64,000 nt of DNA from Dyadobacter fermentans DSM 18053 (GTDB taxonomy: Bacteria > Bacteroidota > Bacteroidia > Cytophagales > Spirosomataceae), in assembly GCF_000023125.1 (NCBI RefSeq), contig NC_013037.1, forward strand, positions 1,736,001-1,800,000, read 5' to 3'. Shown here piece by piece: positions 35,901 through 44,471 of the stretch. The notes under the pieces were generated by a model that was not told where the DNA came from, did no database searches, and saw nothing but the letters and a program-made list of their open reading frames with translations. Made by a program: the position numbers and the translations under genes. Within the stretch, counting starts at the first letter, position 1; each line of letters opens with the position of its first letter.

Positions 35901-36165
35901 TGCCGTCCACATCAGTTGTGGTGCCGGTGGTAGTACCTTTCAGGATCACACTCGCGCCCGGCAGGCCTTCACCGTTTTCGGCGGTGACGGTACCTTTTAC
36001 CGTAAATGTGTTTTGTGCAAATGCCGGGAGTGTAATGAGCGCGAAGCAAAGCGACCAGCAAACGGCCTGCAATACTCCCCGGAGGGTTGGCCGACCGGCC
36101 TTGCGCATGCCCGTCCGGAGAGCCGGCCTGGCGCGTTCGGGGTCGTTGTGAAAAGTTTTTTTCAT
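32995..36165 (-). CDS. SusC/RagA-type TonB-dependent glycan transporter, no STN domain
   Basis: 1056 residues from the ATG at 36163-36165 (MKKTFHNDPERARPAL...); an ATG at 36243 would add 26 residues with no signal-like character. After the export signal (CWSLCFALITLPAFAQ) comes the carboxypeptidase-regulatory-like domain (VKGTVTAENGEGLPGASVIL), the SusC box LDEIVVVGYGTQKKATLTGS, the plug with VDGIPGQVGGLDRLDPNDIE and YGSRAANGVILVTTKRG, and a 22-strand-type barrel to the terminal LGLNIKF. The lack of an STN domain fits control by the adjacent HTCS instead of a sigma/FecR pair. Confidence 0.95.
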   Translation of the reverse strand: MKKTFHNDPERARPALRTGMRKAGRPTLRGVLQAVCWSLCFALITLPAFAQNTFTVKGTVTAENGEGLPGASVILKGTTTGTTTDVDGKYSLSLPDGNGTLVVTYIGYVNQEIVLGNRTQLDVKLATNDKTLDEIVVVGYGTQKKATLTGSVSEVKGADMVKSPQPNLSNSLAGRFSGFVANNRGGEPGYDGSSYTVRGFATTGNNDVLIVVDGIPGQVGGLDRLDPNDIESVSILKDASAAVYGSRAANGVILVTTKRGTTGKPVISYSFNQGFSSPTRLPKLADAGTYATIMNEIDYYNNPSGGMNQHYTAEEIEKFRNGSDPLNYPNTDWQKETLKKFALQNQHSLAINGGTDNVKYYVSLGTIYQDALYKNAATKYKQYNFRSNIDANVTKDFKVSLGLSGRQENRTFPISSAGNTFRSIYRAYPTVISQYPNGFYSTGVENQNPVVLGTDMGGTVNNPTSVFNGILRASYNMPFLDGLSVDGFYSVDKSFNFSKSFSIPYTLYNYNQTTGAYTGVVTGGSAGAASIDQSQVNITNITQNLRLNYLKTFGKHNINAFVAYEQNKRHEAKFGATRINFPTASTPELSQGGAAATDKNNSGSSFNFTRRSYIGRIAYDFDEKYLAEVQARVDGSSIFPKGKQYGFFPSVSAGYRISQEDWFKNSVRFIDDLKFRASYGTLGNDNVGQFQFYNNYSFVNQYVLGNNVISPGIDLTKLANPNITWETSRKLDIGLNAIFLKNFNIEVIYFKQKRSDILAARNASIPNTSGIVNPHKTNDNTPLVPDENLGKVNNSGMEATLGYNHNGRFRYNISGNVTYAKSKVIFIDEAPGALDYQRETGGPLYTKLLYNTLGIFRTQADLDAYPHLQGAQPGDLILEDYNKDGKITADDQVRSKYGNVPLLTYGLTFNAGYDAFDIALVFAGQGMVSQYVLPESGQVGNFYSSWADNRWSPSNPDGSFPRVDTRASSSINGGLYANNFWLNNSSFVRLKNVELGYTLPKDALAKLKISSLRIYASAFNLFTITGVKDYDPEGNNESGQFYPQQRIMNLGLNIKF

Positions 36166-36373
36166 ACAGCTGTAAAAAGTTGAATAATTGGATGCCGGGA
36201 CCAGTTTAAAACAGCGGCGGGCGAAGGCGGTTGGTCCGGACATCCGGTAATCTTGAAATAGTCATAAGCCGGGGTGCCAATCGCCGCGATTTATAAATTG
36301 ATCAATCAAAAGTAGGACTATTTCAACCCGGCCATAGGGGGACATTTTCGCATTAAAGAGGGGGTGAATTCAC

Positions 36374-36405
36374 AAAAAATGCCTGATTTTGTTAGAATCA
36401 GGCAT
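36374..36405 (-). terminator. Terminator after the HTCS gene
   Basis: Minus strand: ATGCCTGATT (36396-36405) pairs with AATCAGGCAT (36379-36388), seven-base loop, followed by TTTTTT. It separates the regulator from the susC promoter region; the rest of the gap to 36166 has no further element I can name. Confidence 0.8.
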
Positions 36406-36437
36406 GAAAAGCTGGGGAAACTCCAATAAACCCGCGG

Positions 36438-39400
36438 TTACACGGATTTCTGACGGAAAATATCCTTGTCGATCGTCGTACGCTCGTGGAAGGGTTTTCT
36501 GAATTTCTTCACATATTCCGAAGGCTTCATTCCAAACAATTTCTGGAAGTGTTCCCGGAAATACCGGATGTCGTTAATGCCGACGCTGAATGCCGTTTCG
36601 CTGATCGTCGTGTCGGTCGTGATCAGCAGCTGCGCGGCCTTGCGCAGGCGTATGAACCGGACAAAGCTCGTCGCCGACTGGCCGGAAATGGACTTAATGC
36701 GGCTGTACAGCGTGGAATGGCTCATTCCGATCTCGGAAGCGAGCACTTTTATATTGAAAGCAGAGTCGGTAATGTGGCTTTCTACAATGCGGATACATTC
36801 GGTGAGGAACTCCCGGTACTCCGCCGAAATCTTAAAATCGCTTGTTTGCAGCGTGATTTCGTTGTAGAAATACCGTTGAAGATCGTTGCGGTTTCGCAGG
36901 ATGGAAGCCACGCGGGCCACGAGTATGCCGTTATCGAACGGCTTGCTGATATGGTCGTCGGCCCCGCCTTCGATGCCTTTGAGCCGGACGTCCTGGGAGG
37001 TGCTTGCCGTGAGCAGGATCACCGGAATGTGGCTCAATGCCATATCGAGCTTCATCTGCCGGCACAATTCAATGCCTGAAATGCCGCCCATCATCACATC
37101 GCTGATCACGATATCGGGCAAATGTTTGCGCACAAGTTCCAGCCCCTCCTCCCCGCTCCCGGCTTCGAATATTTTGTACTTTCCCGCGAACACCGTCGAA
37201 AGGTATTGCCGGATCTCCGGGTCGTCGTCCACCACAAGCATCGTATAAATGCCGGGCGAGGGCTCCTTCATGTCGAGTAACTCGCTCTGCCAGTCGGGCA
37301 AGGCGGGTGCTTTCACGGGCAGCACGCCATCGGACAGTTCTTCCAGCAACACCGAGTCGCGCGCTTCGCCCGCAACGGCACCGGAAGCCAGCCCCGGATG
37401 GGCCTTCCACAGCAGCACCCGGAACGTCGTGCCGCGGTCAAGCTCCGACTCATATTGCAGCGTTCCGAAATGGTTTTCTACAAAGGTTTTAGCCAGGTAT
37501 AATCCAATTCCAAAACCACCTTTGGCCGCAAAACGGCGGTCGGCGTACTGGTGAAACACCTTGAAAATGTCATCGCCCGCATCCGCCGGGATGCCCGGGC
37601 CGGTATCGCTCACGACGATCTCCACCTGCTCGCCCATATCAACCACCTGCACATTCACAGTGCCATGTTCAGGCGTGAATTTCAATGCATTTGAAATCAG
37701 GTTAAATACGGCTATTTCAATTTTTTCCCAATCACAAATCACTTCCAGCTCCGCTTCCGGGAGGGCGAGCTCGTAGCGGATGTGCTTCTGCTCGGCCTGG
37801 TGCAGGAAGCATTGAAATACTTCTGTAATAAGCTGTGGCAGGTGATGAGCGGCGGGTTTGAGCTGGTCGGTTTGCTGGTCGGCCTTGCGGAAAAGCAGCA
37901 GCTGGTCCACCAGGCTGAGTAGCCGCTTCGCATTGCGGTAAATGATGTGCATGCTCGGCGAAGTGGCATCCGCGCCCGCGGCCTGCATCATTTCCCGGAT
38001 CGGGTTGATAATCAATGTAAGCGGCGTGCGGAACTCATGCGATACATTGGTAAAAAACGAAAACTTGCGCTCATTCAGTTCGATTTGCTGGCGCGTTTCG
38101 AGCTGCGCGAGCTGAACTTCGTACTTCATCTTCTCCTGCCCGAGCTTGTATTGCTGGTAATAGTAAAGTACCACGCCGACCGTCAGAATGTACAGCATGT
38201 ACGCCCACCAGCTCTGGTACCAGGGCGGCATCACACGGATCGGCAACGAAGCGTAGTCATCAAACCAAACCCCGTCCTGGTTGGCCACTTTTACCTTGAA
38301 CTCATAATTCCCCGACGGCAAATAACGGTAGGTTGCCGATCGCTCATTTTGTACATAGTTCCAATCCTTATCGAGCCCTTCCAGCATATAGGCGTAGCGG
38401 GTCAGCTCCGGGTAGGCGTAGTTTAATGCCGTAAAATCAATCGTGAAGATCGGCTGACCGGGCCGGATGGTGAACCGGCGCGCTTTGCCCAGGTATTCGA
38501 AAAGCGAAACCGGCTCGTTACCTTCCTTGTCTTTGCCGAAAATGCGCATTCCGCTGATCATCACCTTCGGCTGGTACCGCGATGCGCTCACTTTTGCCGG
38601 GTCGAAGAGGTTCCAGCCCTCTGTTCCGCCGAAGCTCATCAGGCCGCTTTTGGCATTGAATAATGTAGAACCAGGGTTGAACTGCCCGCCCTGCAAGCCG
38701 TGGCTGGTATCGAAATTCTCGATAGCGCCCGTGCGTGCGCTGATCCGCGACAGGCCTTTGTCGGTGCTCACCCAAACCTTGTCCGTACCCTCGGGCTGGA
38801 TGGCATTGATCACATTGCTTGCAAGCCCGCGCTTTTCATCAAAGTAGCGGACCGATTTGGCGCGCGTGTCGAACAGCAGCAGCCCATTACCCTCCGACCC
38901 TATCCATAGCCGGTCGAGCGGGTCCATGTAAAGGGAAAATATGATGCGGTTGGACAAAAAAGGCTCTTTCCCCGCCTCATTGAACCATGAAACGAACTGC
39001 ATCGTGCGGGTATTGAGGTAGTTGAGCCCGCCGCCATAAGTCCCGATCCACAGGTTGCCATACTTGTCCTCGGTAATGGCACGGACGTCGTTGGCATTGA
39101 TGGAGCTGTTGGATGGCACGAAACTGCGGAATTTACCCGTCCGCTCATCGAGCAGCCCCAGTCCGCCCCCATTGGTGCCTACCCATACATTTTTACGCTT
39201 GTCCTGGTAAATCACCCGCACGTCGTTTCTCCCGAGGGAATGCGGGTCGGCAGGATCGTGGGCGTAGCGTTTAAAAGTATCCGTGGCGGGGTCGTACCGC
39301 ACCAATCCTTTGGAATAAGTCCCGAACCACAGGCGGTCCTGGCGGTCGCGGTGCGCGGCGATTACGGCACCATCCGGTAACTGGCCGGGTTTTGCGGACG

Positions 39401-40634
39401 CGGCATAATGCTTTAATACCTCGCCTGAGGCCGTGGTTTTGAAAATGCCATCGCCATCGGTGCCAATCCACAGGTTGCCGTCCTTGTCCGCGCACATGCC
39501 GTAGTAGCGCAAGTATCCTTCGGCGCGGGAATCGATCGTTTTTTGCTCGAACTTCCTGAATTTCTCGGGAATAGCGCTCATCAGGAAAGTGCCTTCCCCG
39601 TACGTGCCGAGCCATACGTTGCGGTCCTTATCAATATAAAGCGACTGCACCGAACGCTGCGTAATACCTTTATTGTCCTTATCCCGAACCGGTTCAAAAA
39701 TGAGGGCTTCCGCCGGCCGCGACGCTACCTGATCCAATGCGAGCCTGTAAATGCCGCCGTCCTGCACGCCGATGAGCAGGTTTTGCCGGTGGTCTTCGAT
39801 TACCGAAAGGTAGATGTCGCTGTGATGGAATGTATCGATATGCAAGTCGTAAAAGCGGCCTTCGCTCCGCTTGAAGAGGATCAACCCGCGGGAAGATGCG
39901 ATCCAGACGTTGCGCAGGTGATCTTCGTAAATCGCATTGACCCTCGCCGAAGGCACATTGTTTAAATTGAATGCGACTTTCACCAGCTTGCCCGACCCGC
40001 CTTTTTTCCAGACCTCAATGCCGCTGTCGCGGGAGCCGAGCCACAGCATTCCCTGTGAATCTTCGAACACATTCAGGATGGAATTGGTAAAAAGCCCAGG
40101 CAGCGTTTGCTGGTTATAGAGGGTAAATTGATGATTTTGGGTGTTGAACGAAGCGAAACCGGAGCCGTTCAGCGCCAGCCACAGACTATTGCCGCCTCCC
40201 TGGCTGATGTCGCTCACGTCGTTTCCGGCGCCGTTCTGGTTTTGGAATGGTTTATATCGATTGAATTGCTGCTTGGCAGGTAAAAATTCTCCGATCCCGT
40301 CGCGCGAGGACACCCAGATCGTGCCGTCCTTATCGCGGAGAATGGATTTGACATAATTACCCGGCAAGCTGTGCGGATCGCTGCGGTCGTATTTGTAATT
40401 GCGGAACGTGGTGCCATCGAACCGGCTCACGCCGTCGCCCGTCGCGAACCACATGAGCCCGTCGTTGTCCTGCGTCATGCTGTTCACCACGCCGAAAGAA
40501 AGCCCTTCACCGATGGAATAGCGCAGCACGCGCCCCGCCGCAGGGTCCGCCGCATTCCCAACTGCCGGCAGCCAGCAGATCGCCGCGAGCAAAACGATCA
40601 ATAAATTTGAAAATATGCGTTTCATCACCCGCAT
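36438..40634 (-). CDS. Hybrid two-component system regulator (HTCS) with propeller sensor and AraC output
   Basis: About 1398 residues from the ATG at 40632-40634; ATGs at 40664, 40652 and 40625 are also in frame, and all lead to the same signal peptide (FSNLLIVLLAAICWLPAVGNA). Periplasm: two seven-blade propellers with repeated motifs such as GNLWIGTDGDGIF, NVWVGTNGGGLGLLD and DRLWIGSEGNGLLLFD, then a Y_Y_Y domain (YAYMLEGLDKDWNYVQ). One membrane helix (SWWAYMLYILTVGVVLYYY). Cytoplasm: HisKA (FTNVSHEFRTPLTLI), HATPase, receiver (LPDIVISDVMMGGISG) and an AraC-type DNA-binding domain (SEIGMSHSTLYSRIKSISG, GINDIRYFREHFQKLFG). It senses an oligosaccharide directly and activates the susC-susD-GH30 operon downstream. 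Confidence 0.96.
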   Translation of the reverse strand: MRVMKRIFSNLLIVLLAAICWLPAVGNAADPAAGRVLRYSIGEGLSFGVVNSMTQDNDGLMWFATGDGVSRFDGTTFRNYKYDRSDPHSLPGNYVKSILRDKDGTIWVSSRDGIGEFLPAKQQFNRYKPFQNQNGAGNDVSDISQGGGNSLWLALNGSGFASFNTQNHQFTLYNQQTLPGLFTNSILNVFEDSQGMLWLGSRDSGIEVWKKGGSGKLVKVAFNLNNVPSARVNAIYEDHLRNVWIASSRGLILFKRSEGRFYDLHIDTFHHSDIYLSVIEDHRQNLLIGVQDGGIYRLALDQVASRPAEALIFEPVRDKDNKGITQRSVQSLYIDKDRNVWLGTYGEGTFLMSAIPEKFRKFEQKTIDSRAEGYLRYYGMCADKDGNLWIGTDGDGIFKTTASGEVLKHYAASAKPGQLPDGAVIAAHRDRQDRLWFGTYSKGLVRYDPATDTFKRYAHDPADPHSLGRNDVRVIYQDKRKNVWVGTNGGGLGLLDERTGKFRSFVPSNSSINANDVRAITEDKYGNLWIGTYGGGLNYLNTRTMQFVSWFNEAGKEPFLSNRIIFSLYMDPLDRLWIGSEGNGLLLFDTRAKSVRYFDEKRGLASNVINAIQPEGTDKVWVSTDKGLSRISARTGAIENFDTSHGLQGGQFNPGSTLFNAKSGLMSFGGTEGWNLFDPAKVSASRYQPKVMISGMRIFGKDKEGNEPVSLFEYLGKARRFTIRPGQPIFTIDFTALNYAYPELTRYAYMLEGLDKDWNYVQNERSATYRYLPSGNYEFKVKVANQDGVWFDDYASLPIRVMPPWYQSWWAYMLYILTVGVVLYYYQQYKLGQEKMKYEVQLAQLETRQQIELNERKFSFFTNVSHEFRTPLTLIINPIREMMQAAGADATSPSMHIIYRNAKRLLSLVDQLLLFRKADQQTDQLKPAAHHLPQLITEVFQCFLHQAEQKHIRYELALPEAELEVICDWEKIEIAVFNLISNALKFTPEHGTVNVQVVDMGEQVEIVVSDTGPGIPADAGDDIFKVFHQYADRRFAAKGGFGIGLYLAKTFVENHFGTLQYESELDRGTTFRVLLWKAHPGLASGAVAGEARDSVLLEELSDGVLPVKAPALPDWQSELLDMKEPSPGIYTMLVVDDDPEIRQYLSTVFAGKYKIFEAGSGEEGLELVRKHLPDIVISDVMMGGISGIELCRQMKLDMALSHIPVILLTASTSQDVRLKGIEGGADDHISKPFDNGILVARVASILRNRNDLQRYFYNEITLQTSDFKISAEYREFLTECIRIVESHITDSAFNIKVLASEIGMSHSTLYSRIKSISGQSATSFVRFIRLRKAAQLLITTDTTISETAFSVGINDIRYFREHFQKLFGMKPSEYVKKFRKPFHERTTIDKDIFRQKSV

Positions 40635-40739
40635 AGCCACTTTTCCAGACATATTTTCTAACAATGCAATCCTGAGCCGCCCCGTTTTTTTCCGGGCGGA
40701 ACTTCAAATATAGCATAATCCGGGGCGACTATCTAAGTT

Positions 40740-42572
40740 TCACGCACGCTCACATACGATTGCCGTTAAACCCTGCACTGCGATTTTGCCCTCTTGCAGC
40801 GGAGCGGGCTCCTGGGGCTCGGTTGCCGGTTTTGATTCACCATTCCAATCCGCGTCGCGCGAGTTCAATATCGTAATCCATGGCTGCGCGTCGCCGGGTA
40901 ATGCCACATCCGCGGTTGTTTCGCCGAGGTTGAAAATGCAGGCCAGTTCGGTCTGCTGGTCGGCGCTGCGGCGGTGAAGCACCAGGCAAGTGTCGCTGAC
41001 GATGTTTACACGCACATCGTTTTTGGCAAAATGGCGCAAGGCCGGATGCGTTTTACGCAAGGCTATCAAAGCGCGGTGCCAGCGGAGCAAAGCAGCGTGC
41101 TCCCCGCGCTCCGGCTCCGACCAGTCGAGTTTGGAGCCCTGAAAAGTGGTTTCATCCTGCGGGTTGGGCGGATCTTTTTCCCACTTGTAGTTTTCAAATT
41201 CCTTCCTGCGGCCTTCCACCACCTTTTGGATCAGTTCTTCGTCGGAATGGCTCACAAAGTAGAAGAAGGGCGTCTGCGCGCCATATTCTTCGCCCATGAA
41301 GAGCATAGGCAGATAGGGAGCCAGCAAAATGGCGGCGGCAGCCAGTTTTTGTCTTTCAAAACTGACGAGCATACTCAGTCGCTCTCCCCCGACGCGGTTG
41401 CCCACCTGATCGTGGTTTTGGTTGAACACGAGGAATTTTTCGCCCGGAATGCCCGCCGACGATGCGCCGTGCCGCCGCTTGCGGAACCTGACGTATTCGC
41501 CGCTGTGCACGAAGCCGTCGGTAAAGGCCTTGCCCCATTGCCCGATGCTGCCGAAATCCTCGTACCGGTCGCGTCCGCTTTCATCGAGCAGCACATATAA
41601 TGCGTGGTGGAAGTCGTCGAGCCATTGAACGTCGAAGTCCCAGCCGCCATTTTCCGGCGATTTCACCACGTGCGGACTGTTCAGGTCGCTTTCGGCAATG
41701 AGGTAGAAATTGCGGCCCATTCGCTGGCGCATTACATTGAGCTCCCGGGACACCAGTTCCCAGAAATGCACGGCGCCATTGTCGAACATCATGTGCACGG
41801 CGTCCACACGCAGGCCGTCGAGGTGGTAATGCTCATACCAATGCATGACGGCCTGGCAGAAGTAGGCCCGCACGCCGTCGGACCATTCGCCGTCGAAGTT
41901 GATCGCATTGCCCCAGGGCGTACAGTATTGATCGGTGAAATACGGCCCGAATTGCGGCAGGTAATTACCCTCCGGACCGAGGTGATTGAAAATCACGTCG
42001 AGAAACACGGCGATACCCTTTGCGTGAGCGGCATCGACGAGCGCTTTCAGGCCATCGGGACCGCCGTAGCTGTGCTGCACGGCGTAGGGAAACACCATAT
42101 CATACCCCCAGTTGCGCCCGCCCGGGAACTGCGACACGGGCATCAGCTCGATCGCATTGACACCCAGACTGGACAGGTAATCTAGTTTTGAAATAATCCC
42201 TTCAAAAGTGCCTTCGGGTGTAAAAGTACCGGTGTGTACCTCGTAAAATATAAGATCCTGCAACGGGAGGCCTTTCCAGCCGGCATCGCTCCACCGGTAA
42301 GCTTCGTGATCGACCACCGCGGATGCGCCGTGCACGCCGTCGGGCTGGAAATGCGACGCAGGATCGGGATAGCTGTCGCCGCCTGCTGGTGCGAAACGGT
42401 ACCGCGCGCCGGGCGCAATGTCGCTCACGTCGAGTTCGAAGTATCCTTCTTCGTCTTTGAGCATATCGGCTGGCGGACGGCCGTCGATGACGAGTTGCAT
42501 GGCATCTTTTTCGGGAGCCCAAACCGTGAATTTACATTGTCCTGCGGAGAAGCTTGCACCTGTGTTGCGCAT
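40740..42572 (-). CDS. treZ: Malto-oligosyltrehalose trehalohydrolase, GH13 (TreZ)
   Basis: 610 residues, cytoplasmic. N-terminal immunoglobulin-like CBM48 domain (about 1-90; CKFTVWAPEKDAMQLVID), then the GH13 barrel with the TreZ patterns LIFYEVHTGTFTPEGTF, VNAIELMPVSQFPGGRNWGYD, FLDVIFNHLGPEGNYL, nucleophile Asp in LDGLRVDAVHMMFD, acid/base Glu in FYLIAESDLNSP, and FLVFNQNHDQVGNR with the third acidic residue; a C-terminal beta domain ends it. It releases trehalose from maltooligosyltrehalose. The usual partner TreY (the synthase) is not in the window. It lies upstream of the HTCS on the same strand with a gap of about 75 to 105 bp. Confidence 0.93.
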   Translation of the reverse strand: MRNTGASFSAGQCKFTVWAPEKDAMQLVIDGRPPADMLKDEEGYFELDVSDIAPGARYRFAPAGGDSYPDPASHFQPDGVHGASAVVDHEAYRWSDAGWKGLPLQDLIFYEVHTGTFTPEGTFEGIISKLDYLSSLGVNAIELMPVSQFPGGRNWGYDMVFPYAVQHSYGGPDGLKALVDAAHAKGIAVFLDVIFNHLGPEGNYLPQFGPYFTDQYCTPWGNAINFDGEWSDGVRAYFCQAVMHWYEHYHLDGLRVDAVHMMFDNGAVHFWELVSRELNVMRQRMGRNFYLIAESDLNSPHVVKSPENGGWDFDVQWLDDFHHALYVLLDESGRDRYEDFGSIGQWGKAFTDGFVHSGEYVRFRKRRHGASSAGIPGEKFLVFNQNHDQVGNRVGGERLSMLVSFERQKLAAAAILLAPYLPMLFMGEEYGAQTPFFYFVSHSDEELIQKVVEGRRKEFENYKWEKDPPNPQDETTFQGSKLDWSEPERGEHAALLRWHRALIALRKTHPALRHFAKNDVRVNIVSDTCLVLHRRSADQQTELACIFNLGETTADVALPGDAQPWITILNSRDADWNGESKPATEPQEPAPLQEGKIAVQGLTAIVCERA

Positions 42573-42642
42573 CGTTGGATCGAAACGTTTAATTCATAAA
42601 AACTGCGCACTTACCAATAAAACTGTGCCCCGGTGCCACAAG

Positions 42643-42672
42643 AAAAAAGGAAGCCCGGTTACGGACTTCCTT
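42643..42672 (-). terminator. Terminator after the flavoenzyme operon
   Basis: Minus strand: an 11-bp stem with one mismatch (plus positions 42662-42672 with 42647-42657, loop GTTA) followed by TTTTTT (42643-42648). It closes the operon that ends at 42699. Confidence 0.75.
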
Positions 42673-42698
42673 TCGGTTACTATAATATGTACTGAATG

Positions 42699-44462
42699 TC
42701 ACCAGCCCATATAGTAACGGTCGTTCAGCCAATGCGGACGCGTGAGACCGAAGTGGCTGTCGAGCATCTTTTCGGCTTCGCAAAATGCGCCTTCCACCCA
42801 GCCCTGCTGGTCGGAATAGGCTTCACCCACGACGTAGATATTCTCGTCGGCATTGGGCTTGCGCATGTAGGGCATCACGTCCCAAACGGCCACCCCGGCC
42901 TTCCACGCATGGTAACCGGCACCGAACGGATCGTCGGACCAGTCGCGGAAGTAGGTCACGTAAGGCTCGGGAATCTCCACCTCGTGGCCGTGCAGCTCGC
43001 GCAGCTGCGACATGATTTCGTTCACCATCAGCTGTGTTGCCTGTTCGTGTTCCAATGCTTTCAGCTCGTCCAGCGAGGCCGACCGCGCTGCCCGGACTTT
43101 GAACAAAACTTCATTTTCGGAAAGTGCTTTCCAGAAAGTCTCGGTTTCCATATCGCCATAGCTGCCTAGCAGCATAGCGTTGTTGGTCTGCTCGTCGGTC
43201 CCGAAATAGTAGCATTGGCGCATGGGCAAGTCGGTGATCGAATGCCCCGAATCGATGCCGAGCTTCTTCCACCACGGCTCGGGAAAGCCCATCAGGATCT
43301 TGAATGCAGGCTCCATGATCACCGACTCGATGTTGCCGCAAAGCCGTGCATTTTCATTGGCATTGAAGAAAAAGTTCTCCTGGTCGAGCAATTGGAGCGA
43401 TTTGCGCGGCATACCGAGGATAATATGGTTTGCATAAACATGCCAGAGCGTATTCGAAGGAATGTTCAGGAATGTCAGCTCGTAGCGGAAATCATCGCGC
43501 CGTTCGTGGCCTTTCGAGAACGTGATCAGCTTGTTTTCCGACCAGATACACGCACCCTCGATGCCCGTATACTGATTTGCCAGCGCATAGGCAATGCTGT
43601 CGTAGCCTTCCCCGATGGTTTTATAGGTAACATCCGCCGAAAAATCGCCTACCATGTACGGAAACGCCTCCGCGGCATTCCAGTTGATCGTGTTGGAATA
43701 ATAACCTCCCGCATTCGCGACAAACAGATAACCTTCCTGCGAAACCTGGTCCTTGATCAGGTTCCAGAAACCGAGGTCGTTGACCTTCCGGCCGTCATAA
43801 GGCGAACCGGGGAAGTGGTATCTCAGATGCGGCTTCACCTTGTCCCAATCCTCGCTGGTGAGCATGAACGCGTAGTCGTACTCGGTCGGGCCTTTTTTGA
43901 CCCTGTCGGAGAAGTTTTCTACGAACCACGGATCGGCCATGAGCACGTCGTAAATGATTTTATTGAAAAGCTGGTCGGAGCTGAAACCGATGTCGTCGTC
44001 GTTGAGATAATACCTTGTCACCAGCTTTTCCCCATTCTGCTGCGCCACATTCCACGCGTCCTGTTTGAAATGCTCCTTTCGGAGGTAAAACAGCAGATCC
44101 GCCGCATTGCCCATCGGAAATGGAATGGGCGTCATGCGGTCGTTGAGCACAAATTTCCGCTTCGCCGGGTCTTTTTCCGTGAGCGGGTAACCTTCGATGA
44201 GCGTGGTGACGATTTCCTGGGACGTGAGGTAACGCATGCCGCCCAGTTCGCCCCAAAAGTTCATCCCGGGCAGGACCACCGATTCGAGCCGCCCGCCGAG
44301 CCGCTCGCTCATGTCGAATATCTGCACCTGCGATCCGGTGTATTTGCCCACCTCCGTCAGCCGGAAGGCGCTGTAAAGGCCGGACGTTCCCGCACCGATG
44401 ATGGCGACCTCGGTTTCCAGGCCGGGCTTCATTCCGTTGTTAAGTGGCGTGTTTTTGTTCAT
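42699..44462 (-). CDS. Flavin-dependent amine oxidase (L-amino-acid-oxidase-like)
   Basis: 587 residues, no signal peptide. Dinucleotide-binding motif EVAIIGAGTSGLYSAFRL at about 17-34, followed by the amine-oxidase box FDMSERLGGRLESVVLPGMN and ELGGMRYL, where the Gly-Gly-Met-Arg is typical of L-amino-acid oxidases; the C-terminus has NIYVVGEAYSDQQGWVEGAF, the FAD-contact motif. It oxidises an amine or amino acid to the imine with release of peroxide. The gene starts 9 bp after the sarcosine-oxidase-like gene and belongs to a three-gene operon. Substrate unknown. Confidence 0.88.
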   Translation of the reverse strand: MNKNTPLNNGMKPGLETEVAIIGAGTSGLYSAFRLTEVGKYTGSQVQIFDMSERLGGRLESVVLPGMNFWGELGGMRYLTSQEIVTTLIEGYPLTEKDPAKRKFVLNDRMTPIPFPMGNAADLLFYLRKEHFKQDAWNVAQQNGEKLVTRYYLNDDDIGFSSDQLFNKIIYDVLMADPWFVENFSDRVKKGPTEYDYAFMLTSEDWDKVKPHLRYHFPGSPYDGRKVNDLGFWNLIKDQVSQEGYLFVANAGGYYSNTINWNAAEAFPYMVGDFSADVTYKTIGEGYDSIAYALANQYTGIEGACIWSENKLITFSKGHERRDDFRYELTFLNIPSNTLWHVYANHIILGMPRKSLQLLDQENFFFNANENARLCGNIESVIMEPAFKILMGFPEPWWKKLGIDSGHSITDLPMRQCYYFGTDEQTNNAMLLGSYGDMETETFWKALSENEVLFKVRAARSASLDELKALEHEQATQLMVNEIMSQLRELHGHEVEIPEPYVTYFRDWSDDPFGAGYHAWKAGVAVWDVMPYMRKPNADENIYVVGEAYSDQQGWVEGAFCEAEKMLDSHFGLTRPHWLNDRYYMGW

Positions 44463-44471
44463 GATTTTGGA

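Noticed and set aside
34099..36183. Long plus-strand open frame (almost 700 codons) opposite the susC gene
   Set aside because: Antisense shadow of a clear SusC receptor; no start context, motifs or sensible composition.
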